64,000 nucleotides of DNA from Deinococcus taeanensis (GTDB taxonomy: Bacteria; Deinococcota; Deinococci; Deinococcales; Deinococcaceae): contig NZ_CP083455.1 in assembly GCF_020229735.1 (NCBI RefSeq), forward strand, positions 399,001 to 463,000. The letters run 5' to 3'. This document shows, in pieces, positions 1 through 9,019 of the stretch. The stretch's first letter is position 1; every line of letters begins with the position of its first letter. Below the pieces are notes generated by a model. That model searched no databases. It saw only the letters and a program-made list of their open reading frames with translations, and was not told the DNA's origin. Position numbers and translations under genes: made by a program.

Positions 1-322
1 GGGGGTCCTGGCGACCGGCGCGCAGGTCAGCGCGGACGCGCTGTTCGCCCGCGCGGCGAAACTGCCGCGCATCACGCTGCAGGCGCCCCAGTCGGCGATT
101 GGCAGGAACACCACGCACGCCCTGCAGTCGGGGCTGGTGTTCGGCTACGCGGAGATGGTGGACGGCCTGCTGCGCCGCATCCGCAGCGAGCTGCCCGGCG
201 ACGCCGTGGCCATTGCCACCGGGGGCTTTGCGCGCACCATTGAAGGCATCTGCCGGGAGATCGACCACTACGACGAGACACTGACGCTGCGCGGCCTTGT
301 GGAACTCTGGGCGACCCGCTGA
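1..322 (+). CDS. coaX: Type III pantothenate kinase, C-terminal part (partial)
   Basis: Partial gene: the reading frame is open from base 2 and ends at TGA 320-322, and the N-terminus lies outside the window. About 106 residues are visible. They contain the late CoaX features: an LPRITL stretch, a G-R-N-T-T-H-A-L-Q-S-G segment that forms part of the substrate pocket, and a 'vAIATGGFA' glycine turn near the C-terminus. CoaX phosphorylates pantothenate, the first step of coenzyme A synthesis, and is the usual pantothenate kinase of Deinococcus. It is followed at once by a strong hairpin shared with the convergent dehydrogenase gene. The ATP-binding N-terminus could not be checked. Confidence 0.9.
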   Translation, partial: GVLATGAQVSADALFARAAKLPRITLQAPQSAIGRNTTHALQSGLVFGYAEMVDGLLRRIRSELPGDAVAIATGGFARTIEGICREIDHYDETLTLRGLVELWATR

Positions 323-329
323 CCCCGGC

Positions 330-370
330 AGGGGAAGGGCGCCACTGGGAGCTCAGTGGCGCCTTCCCCT
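330..370. terminator. Bidirectional intrinsic terminator
   Basis: Arms 330-346 and 355-370 pair almost perfectly, with one bulged base, around an 8-base loop. It lies between the convergent ends of coaX and the alcohol dehydrogenase gene, so it can serve both. Confidence 0.75.
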
Positions 371-379
371 GAGGGGTGG

Positions 380-1555
380 TCAGGCCCAGGGGTTCAGGAC
401 GACCTTGATGCACCCGTCGTGCTTGTCACGGAAGGTGCGGTACAGCTCCGGCGCGTCGTCCAGCGCCGCGCGGTGCGTGATCACGAAACTCGGGTCGATC
501 TCGCCCGATTCGATGCGGGACAGCAGCGGCGCCACGTAGCGGTGCGTGTGCGTCTGACCCATCCGGAACGTCAGGCCCTTGGCGAACGCGGCGCCCATGG
601 GCACCTTGTCGATCAGGCCGCCGTACACCCCCGGCAGACTCACCGTGCCGCCCTTCGCGCAGCTCAGCAGGGCCCAGCGCAGCGCCGTGATCCGGTCGAA
701 ACTCAGGCGCAGCCGCTGCTTGGCGGTGTCCACCAGCGCGCCGGGCCCGTGCCCGTGCGCTTCCATGCCCACCGCGTCGATCACATGGTCCGGGCCGCGC
801 CCACCCGTCGCTTCCCGCAGCGCGACCAGGGCGTCCTCCTGCTCGTAGTTGATGGTCTGGCAGCCGGCCGCCTCGGCCATCGCGAGCCGTTCGGGCACGC
901 GGTCCACCACGATCACGTGCGCGGCGCCCAGCATCAGGGCGCTGCGCGCCGCGAACTGCCCCACCGGGCCCGCCCCGAACACCGCCACCACGTCCCGGCC
1001 GGGCTGGATGCCGCACTGCTCGGCCGCCTGGTACCCGGTGGGGAAGATGTCCGTGAGGAACAACACCTGCTCGTCGCGCAGGTCCGTTTCGATGCGGTGC
1101 GCGTTGATGTCCGCGAACGGCACCCGCACGAACTGCGCCTGCCCGCCCGCGTACCCGCCGTACATGTGCGAGTACCCGAACAGACCGCCGCCACTCGCGC
1201 CGTACAGGGCCTCGGCCATGCGGTGGTTGGGGTTGGAGTTGTCACACGCGCTGAACAGGCCCCGCTGGCACGGGTCGCACAAGCCGCACGCAATGTTGAA
1301 CGGCACGATCACCCTGTCGCCGGCCTTGAGCTTCTTCACGTCCCGGCCCACCTCGACGATCTCCCCCATGAACTCGTGCCCCAGGATGTCGCCCTTCTCC
1401 ATGCTGGGAATCACGCCGTCCAGCAGGTGCAGGTCCGAGCCGCAGATGGCCGTGGAGGTGATCTTCACGATGACGTCCGTGGGGAGCAGCAGCGTCGGGT
1501 CCGGAACGGTCTCCACGCCCACCTTGTTCGTGCCCTGCCAGATGATGGCCTTCAT
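380..1555 (-). CDS. Zinc-dependent alcohol/formaldehyde-type dehydrogenase (MDR family)
   Basis: A 391-residue medium-chain dehydrogenase. The catalytic zinc site is visible as Cys38 (AICGSD) and His60-Glu61 (GHEFMGE). The structural zinc lobe has four cysteines at 90, 93, 96 and 104. A Rossmann glycine motif (FGAGPVGQ) follows near residue 190, so the cofactor is NAD(P)(H). The insertion after the structural lobe resembles glutathione-independent formaldehyde dehydrogenase-like members, but the substrate cannot be read from sequence. Its ATG overlaps the stop of the SRPBCC gene by 4 bases (ATGA), so the two are probably translationally coupled. Confidence 0.88.
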   Translation of the reverse strand: MKAIIWQGTNKVGVETVPDPTLLLPTDVIVKITSTAICGSDLHLLDGVIPSMEKGDILGHEFMGEIVEVGRDVKKLKAGDRVIVPFNIACGLCDPCQRGLFSACDNSNPNHRMAEALYGASGGGLFGYSHMYGGYAGGQAQFVRVPFADINAHRIETDLRDEQVLFLTDIFPTGYQAAEQCGIQPGRDVVAVFGAGPVGQFAARSALMLGAAHVIVVDRVPERLAMAEAAGCQTINYEQEDALVALREATGGRGPDHVIDAVGMEAHGHGPGALVDTAKQRLRLSFDRITALRWALLSCAKGGTVSLPGVYGGLIDKVPMGAAFAKGLTFRMGQTHTHRYVAPLLSRIESGEIDPSFVITHRAALDDAPELYRTFRDKHDGCIKVVLNPWA

Positions 1556-2319
1556 GCCTGTCCTCCTGCGGCGCGGCCGCTGCTCTGCCCTTCGGTGGTG
1601 GGAGCGAAACCCAGCTCCTGCTCCCGCTTGAAGCGCGTCAGGTCATCCCGCAACTGCTGTGAGGGCTCCTCACCCACCACCCGCGCCACCACGGCCCCCA
1701 CCGAACCTGCCGGCGGGCGGTACGCGAGGCGCACCACGACTTCCGTGCCGCGGTTGCCGGGCGCCGGTCGGAACAGCACCTCCCCGTGATTCTCGATGGC
1801 CGCGCCAGGCAGCGACTGCCACGCCAGGCGGCGCCCCGGTTCGTCCGCCGTGATTTCCGCCTCCCAGCTCACCGTGCCGGTGGGAGCTTTCACCGTCCAG
1901 CGGGAGCGCCGCTCGTCAATCACTTCCACGCTCTGCAGGTGCCGCATCAGGTTCGGGAGGTTGGGCAGGTCGCGCCACACCGCGTACAGGCCCTGGGCGG
2001 GCTTCCCGATCGTGACGCCGTCCGATACGAGCACCTCACCGTCACCGGTCTGGCGGATCTTCAGGGCGGTGGCCAGCGGGTTGCGTCCGGTGGCGGCCAT
2101 CGCGGCTAGTCCCGCACCGACGCTGCCCAGCACGATCTTCTGCAGTGGCCGGGCGCTGCGCAGTCCCGCGCCCATCAGCGCGACCCCCACACTCCCCATC
2201 ACGGAACGCTCCAGCGCGGGCAGGGACGCGCCGGTCTCGCCCGTCGTCTCGCTGGCAGGCTCTGCCGCAGGAGCGTCGGCTGGGGACACGGGCACCGGCT
2301 TCTGATCATCTGAACTCAT
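1552..2319 (-). CDS. SRPBCC / cyclase-dehydrase-like protein
   Basis: A 255-residue protein. The N-terminal ~35 residues are Pro/Ala/Glu-rich and likely disordered. A hydrophobic Gly/Ala segment follows (about residues 40-80), similar to DUF2892-like membrane hairpins, and then a START/SRPBCC domain (about 90-235) recognisable from '[32 protein letters not shown]' type sequence. SRPBCC domains bind hydrophobic ligands. The start is supported by GGAGG 6 bases upstream. It is the first gene of a two-gene unit with the downstream dehydrogenase; the pairing is conserved enough in style to suggest stress-related envelope or lipid metabolism, which is inference only. Confidence 0.75.
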   Translation of the reverse strand: MSSDDQKPVPVSPADAPAAEPASETTGETGASLPALERSVMGSVGVALMGAGLRSARPLQKIVLGSVGAGLAAMAATGRNPLATALKIRQTGDGEVLVSDGVTIGKPAQGLYAVWRDLPNLPNLMRHLQSVEVIDERRSRWTVKAPTGTVSWEAEITADEPGRRLAWQSLPGAAIENHGEVLFRPAPGNRGTEVVVRLAYRPPAGSVGAVVARVVGEEPSQQLRDDLTRFKREQELGFAPTTEGQSSGRAAGGQA

Positions 2320-2359
2320 ACGCCACCTCCATCAGGAACAGGCCAGAGAGAACACTGAG

Positions 2360-2393
2360 CGCACGGGCCGGCGGCCTCTGACCGGCCCGTGCG
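2360..2393 (-). terminator. Intrinsic terminator downstream of the SDR gene
   Basis: A perfect 12-bp stem (2360-2371 with 2382-2393) and a 10-base loop lie 27 bases past the SDR stop codon. No strong T-run follows. Confidence 0.65.
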
Positions 2394-2419
2394 AAGCACG
2401 ACCCGCGTGCCGGGCAGGC

Positions 2420-3442
2420 TCAGTTCGGCAGACCCTGCGGCCCGTGACCGTGCGCCTCACGCTGATTGAACCGGTCCTCCGCGGCCCGCTTCATGGGATT
2501 GGCCTGGGTGATCGTGCCTTCCACCTCGCGGCCCACCCGGGTCTCGTTGGTGGGCCCGGGCGCAGGCAGCAGCCGGTTGCCCAGCGCCAGCAGGTCCGCC
2601 GTGAGCTGCGGCGCCACGGCCTGCGCCATCCGCAGCACCCATGCCGGGCCGCCCACCATGGTTTCCGCGTTCCCGCGCACCAGCGCGTTCACGATGCGCC
2701 TGGCCGCCTCTCCCGTGTTGATCGACAGCACGGGCAGGGTCGCCATCGTGGCGAACAGCGCGTACTCCCGGCTGTGCTGGCCCTTGACGGGGGCGTTCAG
2801 CGGACTGCCCGTGCGGATCAGGCCCGGCATGACCGTCGACACGGTGACGCCCTCGCGCGCCAGTTCCGTTCGCAGCGCCTGCCCCAGGCCCGCCGAGGCG
2901 AACTTGCTCATCGAGTACGGGCCCAGGTGCGGAATGGCCACCTTGCCGCCCAGCGACGACACGATCACCACGCGCCCCCCGCCGCGCAGGTGCGGCAGCG
3001 CCGCCCGGACCAGCCGCAGCGGCGCCATGGCGTTCACTTCCATCACCAGCCGGAAGTCCGCCTCGGTCATGTTCGCCAGCGGTCCCAGCTGAATGATCCC
3101 GGCGTTGTGCACCAGCACGTCCATCCCCCCGTGCGCCCGCACCGTTTCCTGCACGGCGCGTTCCACGTCTGCCGCGGCCGTCACGTCCCCCGTCACGGTA
3201 TGCACCCGTTCCCCGGCGGCGAGGTGCGCCTGCGCCCGCTGCAGATCCTCGGCGGTGCGGGCCAGCAGGGTCACGCGCGCACCGCGCTTCAGGAACTCCT
3301 CGGCCAGCGCCAGGCCCAGTCCACGCGACCCCCCGGTGATCAGTACGCGCCGCCCCTGCAGGTCGTACAGGGGCGTCAGGAGTCGGCGGGCCGCGACGGC
3401 ACCCAGGGCGGCCGTCAACCACAGTCGTTTAGGCACTCGCAT
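2420..3442 (-). CDS. SDR-family oxidoreductase
   Basis: A 340-residue short-chain dehydrogenase/reductase. The N-terminus has a hydrophobic anchor (about residues 8-25) before the cofactor motif TGGSRGLG at 36-43. The NNAG-type motif is present as HNAG. The active-site Ser (IVSSLGGK) and the Y-x3-K pair (YSMSK) are visible. The C-terminal ~100 residues ([19 protein letters not shown] and on) extend beyond the core domain, as in membrane-associated SDRs. The start at 3442 (MRVPKRLW) is preferred over an upstream in-frame codon that adds 26 low-complexity residues. Substrate unknown. It is transcribed alone between two hairpins. Confidence 0.85.
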   Translation of the reverse strand: MRVPKRLWLTAALGAVAARRLLTPLYDLQGRRVLITGGSRGLGLALAEEFLKRGARVTLLARTAEDLQRAQAHLAAGERVHTVTGDVTAAADVERAVQETVRAHGGMDVLVHNAGIIQLGPLANMTEADFRLVMEVNAMAPLRLVRAALPHLRGGGRVVIVSSLGGKVAIPHLGPYSMSKFASAGLGQALRTELAREGVTVSTVMPGLIRTGSPLNAPVKGQHSREYALFATMATLPVLSINTGEAARRIVNALVRGNAETMVGGPAWVLRMAQAVAPQLTADLLALGNRLLPAPGPTNETRVGREVEGTITQANPMKRAAEDRFNQREAHGHGPQGLPN

Positions 3443-3730
3443 ACCCGCAGTGTGCCTCCTGCGGGCCGGCTGGGGCCGCTGCGTGAAGCGGATCGCAACC
3501 TCAGGCGGCGCCCCCCTCATTCAGCCTGAGAGAAGTCCCTAAGCGCTGAGGATCATGGGGCCGCAGCCGCCCTTGCACGCATGAAATCCCCAGGTTGAGG
3601 CGCAGACCGGCAGTGGGTTCCGCGTCAGGCACGCCCCCGGACAGACCGGCCCCCGCGTCCCCGCGCGGCCACCGGAGGACGGGCCGGACCAACCTTTCGC
3701 GGCCTGCCGGTCCAGAAGGCCGCCGCACAG
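3443..3730. other. Intergenic stretch without a recognisable gene
   Basis: It holds the upstream region of the SDR gene and the downstream region of the phosphate transporter gene. Short open frames exist on both strands but look like chance GC-rich frames. No RNA gene or repeat was seen. Confidence 0.5.
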
Positions 3731-3765
3731 ACGAACCGGGACGCTACAGCAGCGTCCCGGTTCGT
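3731..3765 (-). terminator. Intrinsic terminator downstream of the Pit operon
   Basis: A perfect 15-bp stem (3731-3745 with 3751-3765) and a 5-base loop lie 16 bases after the phosphate transporter stop codon. Confidence 0.8.
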
Positions 3766-3780
3766 CTGATCCCTGATGAT

Positions 3781-4779
3781 CTATGCGCCGATCAGCAGGA
3801 TGAGTTTATGAATGGCCCAGCCGAGCGCAATACACACTGGGATCGTGAAGATCCACGCCTGCACGATGCGGCCCGCCACCTGCCACTTCACCTTCCGGAA
3901 GCCCTTGGTGGTGCCCACGCCCATGATCGCGGTGCTGATGGTGTGCGTGGTGCTGACCGGAATACCCAGGCGGCTGGCGCCGTCGATGATCAGGGCGGCG
4001 CCGGTTTCGGCAATGAAGCCGTCCACAGGTTTCAGGTCCACCACCTTGAAGCCCATGGTCTTGATGATCCGCCAACCCCCCACGGCGGTGCCGGCGCCCA
4101 TGGCGCCTGCGGCAGCCAGAATCACCCACAGCGGCACCGTTTCGATCTTGGTGTTGGCGTATGCGGCGAGTGCGAAGGTGATGATGCCCATGGTTTTCTG
4201 CGCGTCGTTCCCGCCGTGGCTGAAGGCCATGAACGCAGCGCTGAAGATCTGCAACACCCGGAAGGTGCGGGTCACCACGCGGGGTTTCATCCAGCGCAGC
4301 ACCAGCCACGAGATCAGGAAGAACAGGATGATCGGCACAAGAAAGCCCAGGGCCGGGGAGTACGCCAGGCCCATCAGGGTTTTCTTCACGCCTTTGGGAA
4401 TGATGATGCTCCAGCCGCCCGCAGCGACGCCCGCGCCGACCATGCTGAACACCAGGGCGTGACTGGAGCTGCTGGGCAGTCCTTTCCACCACGTGAAGAG
4501 GTTCCAGAAGATGGCGCTGAGCAGCGTGGCGCCCACCAGGTGCAGCGTGGCGTACTCCTGCGGGATGATGTCCTTGCTGATGGTCTTGGCAACGGCGGTG
4601 CCGGCCAGGGCGCCCACCACGTTCAGCACGGCCGCCATGGCGATCGCCTGGGCGGGCGTGAGGACCTTCGTGGCCACCGAGGTGGCAATGGCGTTGGCGG
4701 TGTCATGAAAGCCGTTGATGAAATCGAAGATCAGGGCCAGCGCCACGATGACGATCAGGCCGATGAGGGCAGTATCCAC
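3781..4779 (-). CDS. pit: Low-affinity inorganic phosphate transporter, PiT family
   Basis: A 332-residue polytopic inner-membrane protein of the PiT/PHO4 family. The family signature occurs twice: 'DFINGFHDTANAIAT' near residue 20 and the second half 'SHGGNDAQKTMG'. A GASRLGIPVSTTHTI segment, diagnostic of the family, is present near residue 265. About ten hydrophobic helices are evident. It imports phosphate driven by H+ or Na+. The start codon is GTG at 4779, 8 bases after the stop of the DUF47 gene. DUF47 proteins are common partners or regulators of Pit transporters, so the two form an operon. Confidence 0.93.
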   Translation of the reverse strand: MDTALIGLIVIVALALIFDFINGFHDTANAIATSVATKVLTPAQAIAMAAVLNVVGALAGTAVAKTISKDIIPQEYATLHLVGATLLSAIFWNLFTWWKGLPSSSSHALVFSMVGAGVAAGGWSIIIPKGVKKTLMGLAYSPALGFLVPIILFFLISWLVLRWMKPRVVTRTFRVLQIFSAAFMAFSHGGNDAQKTMGIITFALAAYANTKIETVPLWVILAAAGAMGAGTAVGGWRIIKTMGFKVVDLKPVDGFIAETGAALIIDGASRLGIPVSTTHTISTAIMGVGTTKGFRKVKWQVAGRIVQAWIFTIPVCIALGWAIHKLILLIGA

Positions 4780-4787
4780 AGGGGGCC

Positions 4788-5426
4788 TCAGGCGTTCTTC
4801 AGCAGAATGCTTTCAACGGTCTTCGCGACGCGCTGCGCCTGGTCACTGGCATCCTCGATCAGGGCGGCGATCTCGCCGCCGCGCATGGCGCGGATCATGC
4901 CGGGAACGTCAGTCACGCCGTGGTACAGCGTGCGCTGCACCTCGTCACTGATGGTGTCACCTTCATCTTCCAGCGTGCGGATCTCCCGGGCGATGCGGGT
5001 CAGGTCCGCGAGTCGGCTGTTCTGCTCGATCCAGGGCATGCCCTGGGCGAGAAGGGCGCACTGCTGTTCGACCACGCGGGCAAGCTGCGCCATCTGCGGC
5101 AGGGGCTGCTCGACGCCGTACAGGCTGAGTTTGCGCGCGGCGTCTTCCATGTCATCCACGAGGTCATCGAGTTCGTTGTTCAGGCTGATGATGTCCTCGC
5201 GGTCGAACGGCACGATGAAGGACTCTGCGAGCAGACTGGTGATCTCGGCACTCAGCCGGTCCCCTTCGTGCTCCAGGTCGCGGACGCGCTGCACTTTGGC
5301 CTCGACGTCGGTGTAGTTCTCGAGCAGGTCCACCAGGGCCTGGGCGGTCACGTGGGCGTTCCGCGCGGACTGGGCGAATTTCTCGCTGAACTTTGGGTTG
5401 CTGGGCATAAATTTAGACAGAACCAT
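4788..5426 (-). CDS. DUF47 / PhoU-like accessory protein of the Pit transporter
   Basis: A 212-residue, almost entirely helical protein of the DUF47 family (PhoU-like helical bundle). The Asp/Glu-rich helices include 'LEHEGDRLSAEITS', 'DREDIISLNNELDDLVDDMED' and 'EDEGDTISDEVQ', the metal-binding E-x3-D pattern of PhoU-like proteins repeated in each half. The start at 5426 is supported by AGGAGG 6 bases upstream; an upstream in-frame codon would add 21 residues without a good ribosome site. It likely modulates the downstream PiT transporter from the cytoplasmic face. Confidence 0.88.
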   Translation of the reverse strand: MVLSKFMPSNPKFSEKFAQSARNAHVTAQALVDLLENYTDVEAKVQRVRDLEHEGDRLSAEITSLLAESFIVPFDREDIISLNNELDDLVDDMEDAARKLSLYGVEQPLPQMAQLARVVEQQCALLAQGMPWIEQNSRLADLTRIAREIRTLEDEGDTISDEVQRTLYHGVTDVPGMIRAMRGGEIAALIEDASDQAQRVAKTVESILLKNA

Positions 5427-5489
5427 GACAATCCTCCTGATTCTCCACCCGAATGTCATGGGAATGTCAGCCCGGGTGGTCAAGGTCAA

Positions 5490-5518
5490 GCGGGAGGGCC
5501 GTTGTGGTCACCTCCCGC
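5490..5518 (-). terminator. Hairpin downstream of the amylase gene
   Basis: An 8-bp perfect stem (5490-5497 with 5511-5518) with a 13-base loop, 23 bases after the amylase stop codon. Plausible terminator without a T-run. Confidence 0.5.
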
Positions 5519-5540
5519 AGTGAGATTCAGTGTAGCGGGC

Positions 5541-8500
5541 TCAGGGCACCGTGACGGGCGCTGTGAAGGTAGCGCGGCAGGAAGCGTAACAGTCCGTGAT
5601 GGTGTTGCCGCCACCCGGGGTGCTGCCCGCGTCGGGGATGATGTCACCGGCGCCGTAACCGTCCCCGCCAAAGATGCCGCCCATGAGCTTCACGCCGCCG
5701 GCCGGCGCGCCGCTGAGGCCCAGGGCCGTCCAGGGAATGGCGAGCTCCACCGTCTGTTCGGGCAGGGTGCCGCTGCTGGCCTGCAGATAGGCCGCGGCGT
5801 TCACTTCAGGCGTGGCGGTGGCACTCTGGACCAGGCGCAACTGCGCCTTTTCGTTGCCGTAGCGGGCAATGAAGGCGTTCACGCCGTCCACGGCGCCGCT
5901 GAAGGTCGCCGCGCGTTTCCAGGCGTCGAAGTTATCCGCCTGCGCGGCGCCGCCCGGCCCGGTGTCGAGGTACAGGATGGCGCTGTTGTTGTCCACGCGG
6001 TAGGTGTAGGCCAGGTAGAGGTACTGGTCGTCACTGTCGGCCTTCAGGGTCAGCCAGTTGTTGTTCGCACCGAAGGTGCCTTCTGCAGGACTCTGCACGG
6101 TGACTTTCGGCGCTGCCCAGTCGCTCAGGTTGCCGTCGATGGTGTACCGGGTGCGCAGGTCGCGGGCCAGATCGAGATTCGCGCCGGTGGCCGGGGCCAT
6201 GACACTCAGGGTGCCGTCCACGTACCCGCCCGCCGTGACCTTCAGGGTCTGCGCGCCTGCCGGCACGCGCAGCACGTACGTGCCGTCCGGGAACGTCAGG
6301 GCGTAGTTCAGTGCGGGGTTGGCGCTGGTGGCTTCCACGAGCGCGCCACCCACCGGCTGCCCGGCGCCCGTAATGCGGCCCGTCACCGTGGCGGCCGGGA
6401 CCGGCTGGTCGGTGAAGTCGTAGGTGCCGCTGTACGCGTTGCCGTTCGTGCCGACCACGTAGGCGCGGTCGCCCTGGCCGGGGGCTTCGTAGCCGCCGTT
6501 CTTTGCGCCGGCGCCAGTATTGCCGAACTTGAACTTCACCTCCCGGAACAGGGGCAGGTCAATGCTGGTCTTCCAGAGGCCCGGGGTGTCCTGCGTCATG
6601 GGGTACGCGATCTGGCTGCCGGTATCGAAGCGGCGCAGTTCAATGGGGCCGTTGCCCTGGGTGCGGGCGTCCACGGTGAACGTGACCTTCGCGGTGAGGG
6701 TACTGCTGGGCGTGGCGGCCGCAGTGACGCCCCGGCTCTCGGCGCCCGCGCTGTCCACAGTCACGACACGGAAGGTGGTGCCCGCGTTGTTCGTCAGGCC
6801 GCGCAGCAGGTACGTGCCCTGCGCGGCGGGAATGGGCGCGAAGTTCACGAGGCGTTCGGTGCCGCCGGCCTGGTTCACGTAGATGCGGTACCCGCTGACC
6901 CTGGCGTCGGTGCTGGGCGTCCAGGACAGCTGCGCGGCGCTGTCGCCGGGCTGTACGGTCAGGCCCGCCACCTCCGGCAGGCTGGGGTTCACGGTGCCGG
7001 CCGCGCCTGAACCGGCCGGAGCGGTAACCGCGAGTACGCTGCGGGCCGGCACGCGGCCCACCAGTTTCCCGCCGCTGACACTCAGGGTATGGGTGCGGCC
7101 GGTGACTTCGGTCAGGGAGGCGCCGGTGAAGGTGCCCAGCAGGGGAATGCCGCCGCCACTCAGGGCGCTCAGGTCCACGTCGGTGTCGCCGCCGTTCACC
7201 ACGAACACCACGGGCTGCCCGGCGGCGCCGTTCACGCCGCTGATCACGCGGCGGTACGCCAGGATGGGCGCGCCGCCGTTGGGCCGCCACAGTTCCTGCT
7301 GCGCGCCGCGGGTCAGGGCGCGGTACTTCGCGCGGGCGGCGGCCAGGGCGCCCAGACGTTCGTCCAGGGCGCTGCCCGCCAGGCGGCTGAAGTTCATGTC
7401 CTCACGGTTGCCTTCGCCCAGGGGGTAGTCGTAGGGGTCGCCTTTGCCGGCCTGAGCGTACTCGGTGCCCTGCCACACGCTGGGTGTGCCGCGCGAGAAG
7501 TACAGCGTGGACAGCGCCAGGTCCAGGCGCTCGGTGGCCTGCGCCTGCGTGCCGCCCCGTTCGGTGACCTCCGAGACGAAGCGGCGCACGTCGTGATTGT
7601 CCACGAAGGTGGTCAGGCGGGTGGCGTCGCGGTACACGCCGTCCTGCGCGAACACGTCGGCCATGCGGTCCAGGTTCCCGCCGGCGCTGCTCAGCTGGTC
7701 CTTGATGGCGTAGTACAGCGCGAAGTCGAACACGCTCGGGGCGCCCAGGTCATTCATGAAGTGCGCGAGGGAGGCGGGGTTGCCGTCGAACACCTCGCCG
7801 ACCGACCACAGCTTCGCGGGGTCGCCGGCGCCGCCCGGCGCGAAGAACTGGGTCCAGTACGCGTCCGGGACGTGCTTCATGGTATCGATGCGCAGGCCGT
7901 CAATGCCGGTGGTGTCACGCCAGTACTTCACGAAGTCGTTCAGGTACGCGCTCACGGCCGGGAGGTCCTGCTTGAAGTCGGGCAGGCCCGCCAGGGCGCA
8001 GTCGGTGGTTTTGTTCGTGGAGGCGTCGCACTCGCCCGGCGTGTGGAACCACTCGGGGTTGGTTTTCGTGAGCGTGGCGTCGTACCCGGCGTGGTTCACG
8101 ACGATGTCCTGAATCACCTTGATGCCGTTGCGGTGCGCGGTGTTGATCAGGGCCCTGTACTCCTCGAGCGTGCCGAAGTGAGGGTCCACCTTCCTGAAGT
8201 CCTCAGCCCAGTAGCCGTGGTACCCCGCGAAGGGCCTGCCGGCGCTCGGGCCGCTGCCAGTGTTGATGGCCGGCACCTGCAGCACCACCGGACTGACCCA
8301 CAGGGCCGTGAAGCCCATGCGCCTGAAGTACCCCTCCTCAATTTTTGCCTTCAGACCGGCGAAATCCCCGCCGTGCCACGCGAGCGGACTGGTGCGGTCG
8401 GCGCGGTCGCCGGCGGCGCGGTCCGGGCCGTTGTCATTGGCGGTGTTGCCGTTGGCGAAACGGTCAGTCATCGCGAAATAGATGACCTCGTCCTGCCACG

Positions 8501-8603
8501 CGCGCGGCTGGGCGTCCGGAGCGCCGCGCAGGCTGCAGGCGGTCATGGACAGGGTCAGGGCCGTCAGGGCGCCGGCGCGCCCGAACTTATGGAAGCGTTT
8601 CAT
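5541..8603 (-). CDS. Multidomain GH13 alpha-amylase/glycosidase lipoprotein
   Basis: 1020 residues. The signal peptide ends in a lipobox (LSMTAC, Cys about residue 23), so it is an exported lipoprotein. The GH13 barrel spans about 35-520: nucleophile Asp240 (GLRIDTMKH), acid/base Glu270 (SVGEVFDG) and transition-state Asp338 (VDNHD) are all present, so it should be active. After the barrel come a fibronectin-III-like domain (about 550-640), a starch-binding-like beta domain (about 645-735), a carboxypeptidase-regulatory-like repeat (about 738-810) and a C-terminal CBM9/glucodextranase-C-like domain ('IDGNLSDW', about 820-1020). It likely degrades starch-type glucans at the cell surface. A LacI-type palindrome sits just upstream. 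Confidence 0.9.
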   Translation of the reverse strand: MKRFHKFGRAGALTALTLSMTACSLRGAPDAQPRAWQDEVIYFAMTDRFANGNTANDNGPDRAAGDRADRTSPLAWHGGDFAGLKAKIEEGYFRRMGFTALWVSPVVLQVPAINTGSGPSAGRPFAGYHGYWAEDFRKVDPHFGTLEEYRALINTAHRNGIKVIQDIVVNHAGYDATLTKTNPEWFHTPGECDASTNKTTDCALAGLPDFKQDLPAVSAYLNDFVKYWRDTTGIDGLRIDTMKHVPDAYWTQFFAPGGAGDPAKLWSVGEVFDGNPASLAHFMNDLGAPSVFDFALYYAIKDQLSSAGGNLDRMADVFAQDGVYRDATRLTTFVDNHDVRRFVSEVTERGGTQAQATERLDLALSTLYFSRGTPSVWQGTEYAQAGKGDPYDYPLGEGNREDMNFSRLAGSALDERLGALAAARAKYRALTRGAQQELWRPNGGAPILAYRRVISGVNGAAGQPVVFVVNGGDTDVDLSALSGGGIPLLGTFTGASLTEVTGRTHTLSVSGGKLVGRVPARSVLAVTAPAGSGAAGTVNPSLPEVAGLTVQPGDSAAQLSWTPSTDARVSGYRIYVNQAGGTERLVNFAPIPAAQGTYLLRGLTNNAGTTFRVVTVDSAGAESRGVTAAATPSSTLTAKVTFTVDARTQGNGPIELRRFDTGSQIAYPMTQDTPGLWKTSIDLPLFREVKFKFGNTGAGAKNGGYEAPGQGDRAYVVGTNGNAYSGTYDFTDQPVPAATVTGRITGAGQPVGGALVEATSANPALNYALTFPDGTYVLRVPAGAQTLKVTAGGYVDGTLSVMAPATGANLDLARDLRTRYTIDGNLSDWAAPKVTVQSPAEGTFGANNNWLTLKADSDDQYLYLAYTYRVDNNSAILYLDTGPGGAAQADNFDAWKRAATFSGAVDGVNAFIARYGNEKAQLRLVQSATATPEVNAAAYLQASSGTLPEQTVELAIPWTALGLSGAPAGGVKLMGGIFGGDGYGAGDIIPDAGSTPGGGNTITDCYASCRATFTAPVTVP

Positions 8604-8620
8604 GTGTCTCTCTATTCAAA

Positions 8621-8632
8621 TGGGAAGCGCTT
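8621..8632. promoter_or_regulatory. LacI-family-like operator palindrome
   Basis: The perfect 12-bp palindrome GGAAGCGCTTCC is centred 23 bases upstream of the amylase ATG. Its AAGCGCTT core is typical of LacI/GalR-family and catabolite-repressor sites. It would overlap the promoter or leader and so mediate sugar-responsive repression. No LacI-type regulator is encoded in this window. Confidence 0.6.
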
Positions 8633-8708
8633 CCGGAAGTCAACCTTCACCAAATCGTCACGGGCCCCCACGGCGGGCCACCTGACAGTCACGCCTGCCC
8701 GCTGCCCC

Positions 8709-8714
8709 TACCCT
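8709..8714 (+). promoter_or_regulatory. TANNNT -10 box, probable leaderless start
   Basis: TACCCT ends 6 bases before the ATG of the DUF427 gene, the distance expected if transcription starts at or next to the start codon. Confidence 0.5.
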
Positions 8715-8720
8715 GAAGGC

Positions 8721-9005
8721 ATGAAAGCCAGCTGGAACGGCGCGGTCATCGCGCAGTCCAACGACACGGTCGTTGTTGAAGGCAACCACTACTTCCCCGC
8801 CGACAGCGTGAACCCCGACTACCTGCGCCCCAGCCCCACCCACACCACCTGTTCGTGGAAAGGGGAAGCCAGCTACCACACCCTGCTGGTCGCCGGCCAG
8901 GAGAACCGCGACGCCGCGTGGTACTACCCCGCCCCCAAGGACGCCGCCCGGCAGATTCAGGGCCGCGTGGCTTTCTGGAAGGGGGTGCAGATCACCGCCG
9001 ACTGA
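8721..9005 (+). CDS. DUF427 family protein
   Basis: A small 94-residue protein of the DUF427 family. It shows the family pattern: the ethology 'VVVEGNHYFP', then 'HTTCSWKGEASYHTL' with a conserved Cys/Trp/His-rich core, and 'AAWYYPAPKDAA...VAFWKGV' at the C-terminus. The fold is a small beta barrel; no enzymatic role is established that I can state. It is transcribed divergently from the amylase gene and has its own TANNNT box. Confidence 0.85.
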   Translation: MKASWNGAVIAQSNDTVVVEGNHYFPADSVNPDYLRPSPTHTTCSWKGEASYHTLLVAGQENRDAAWYYPAPKDAARQIQGRVAFWKGVQITAD

Positions 9006-9019
9006 CCAGCGGCCCCTCT

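Noticed and set aside
356..1789. 477-codon plus-strand open frame opposite the alcohol dehydrogenase
   Set aside because: Arg/His-rich antisense shadow; the dehydrogenase has complete zinc motifs.
3501..3728. 75-codon minus-strand frame between the SDR and phosphate transporter genes
   Set aside because: Arg/Gly/Pro-rich, no ribosome site or motif; probably chance.
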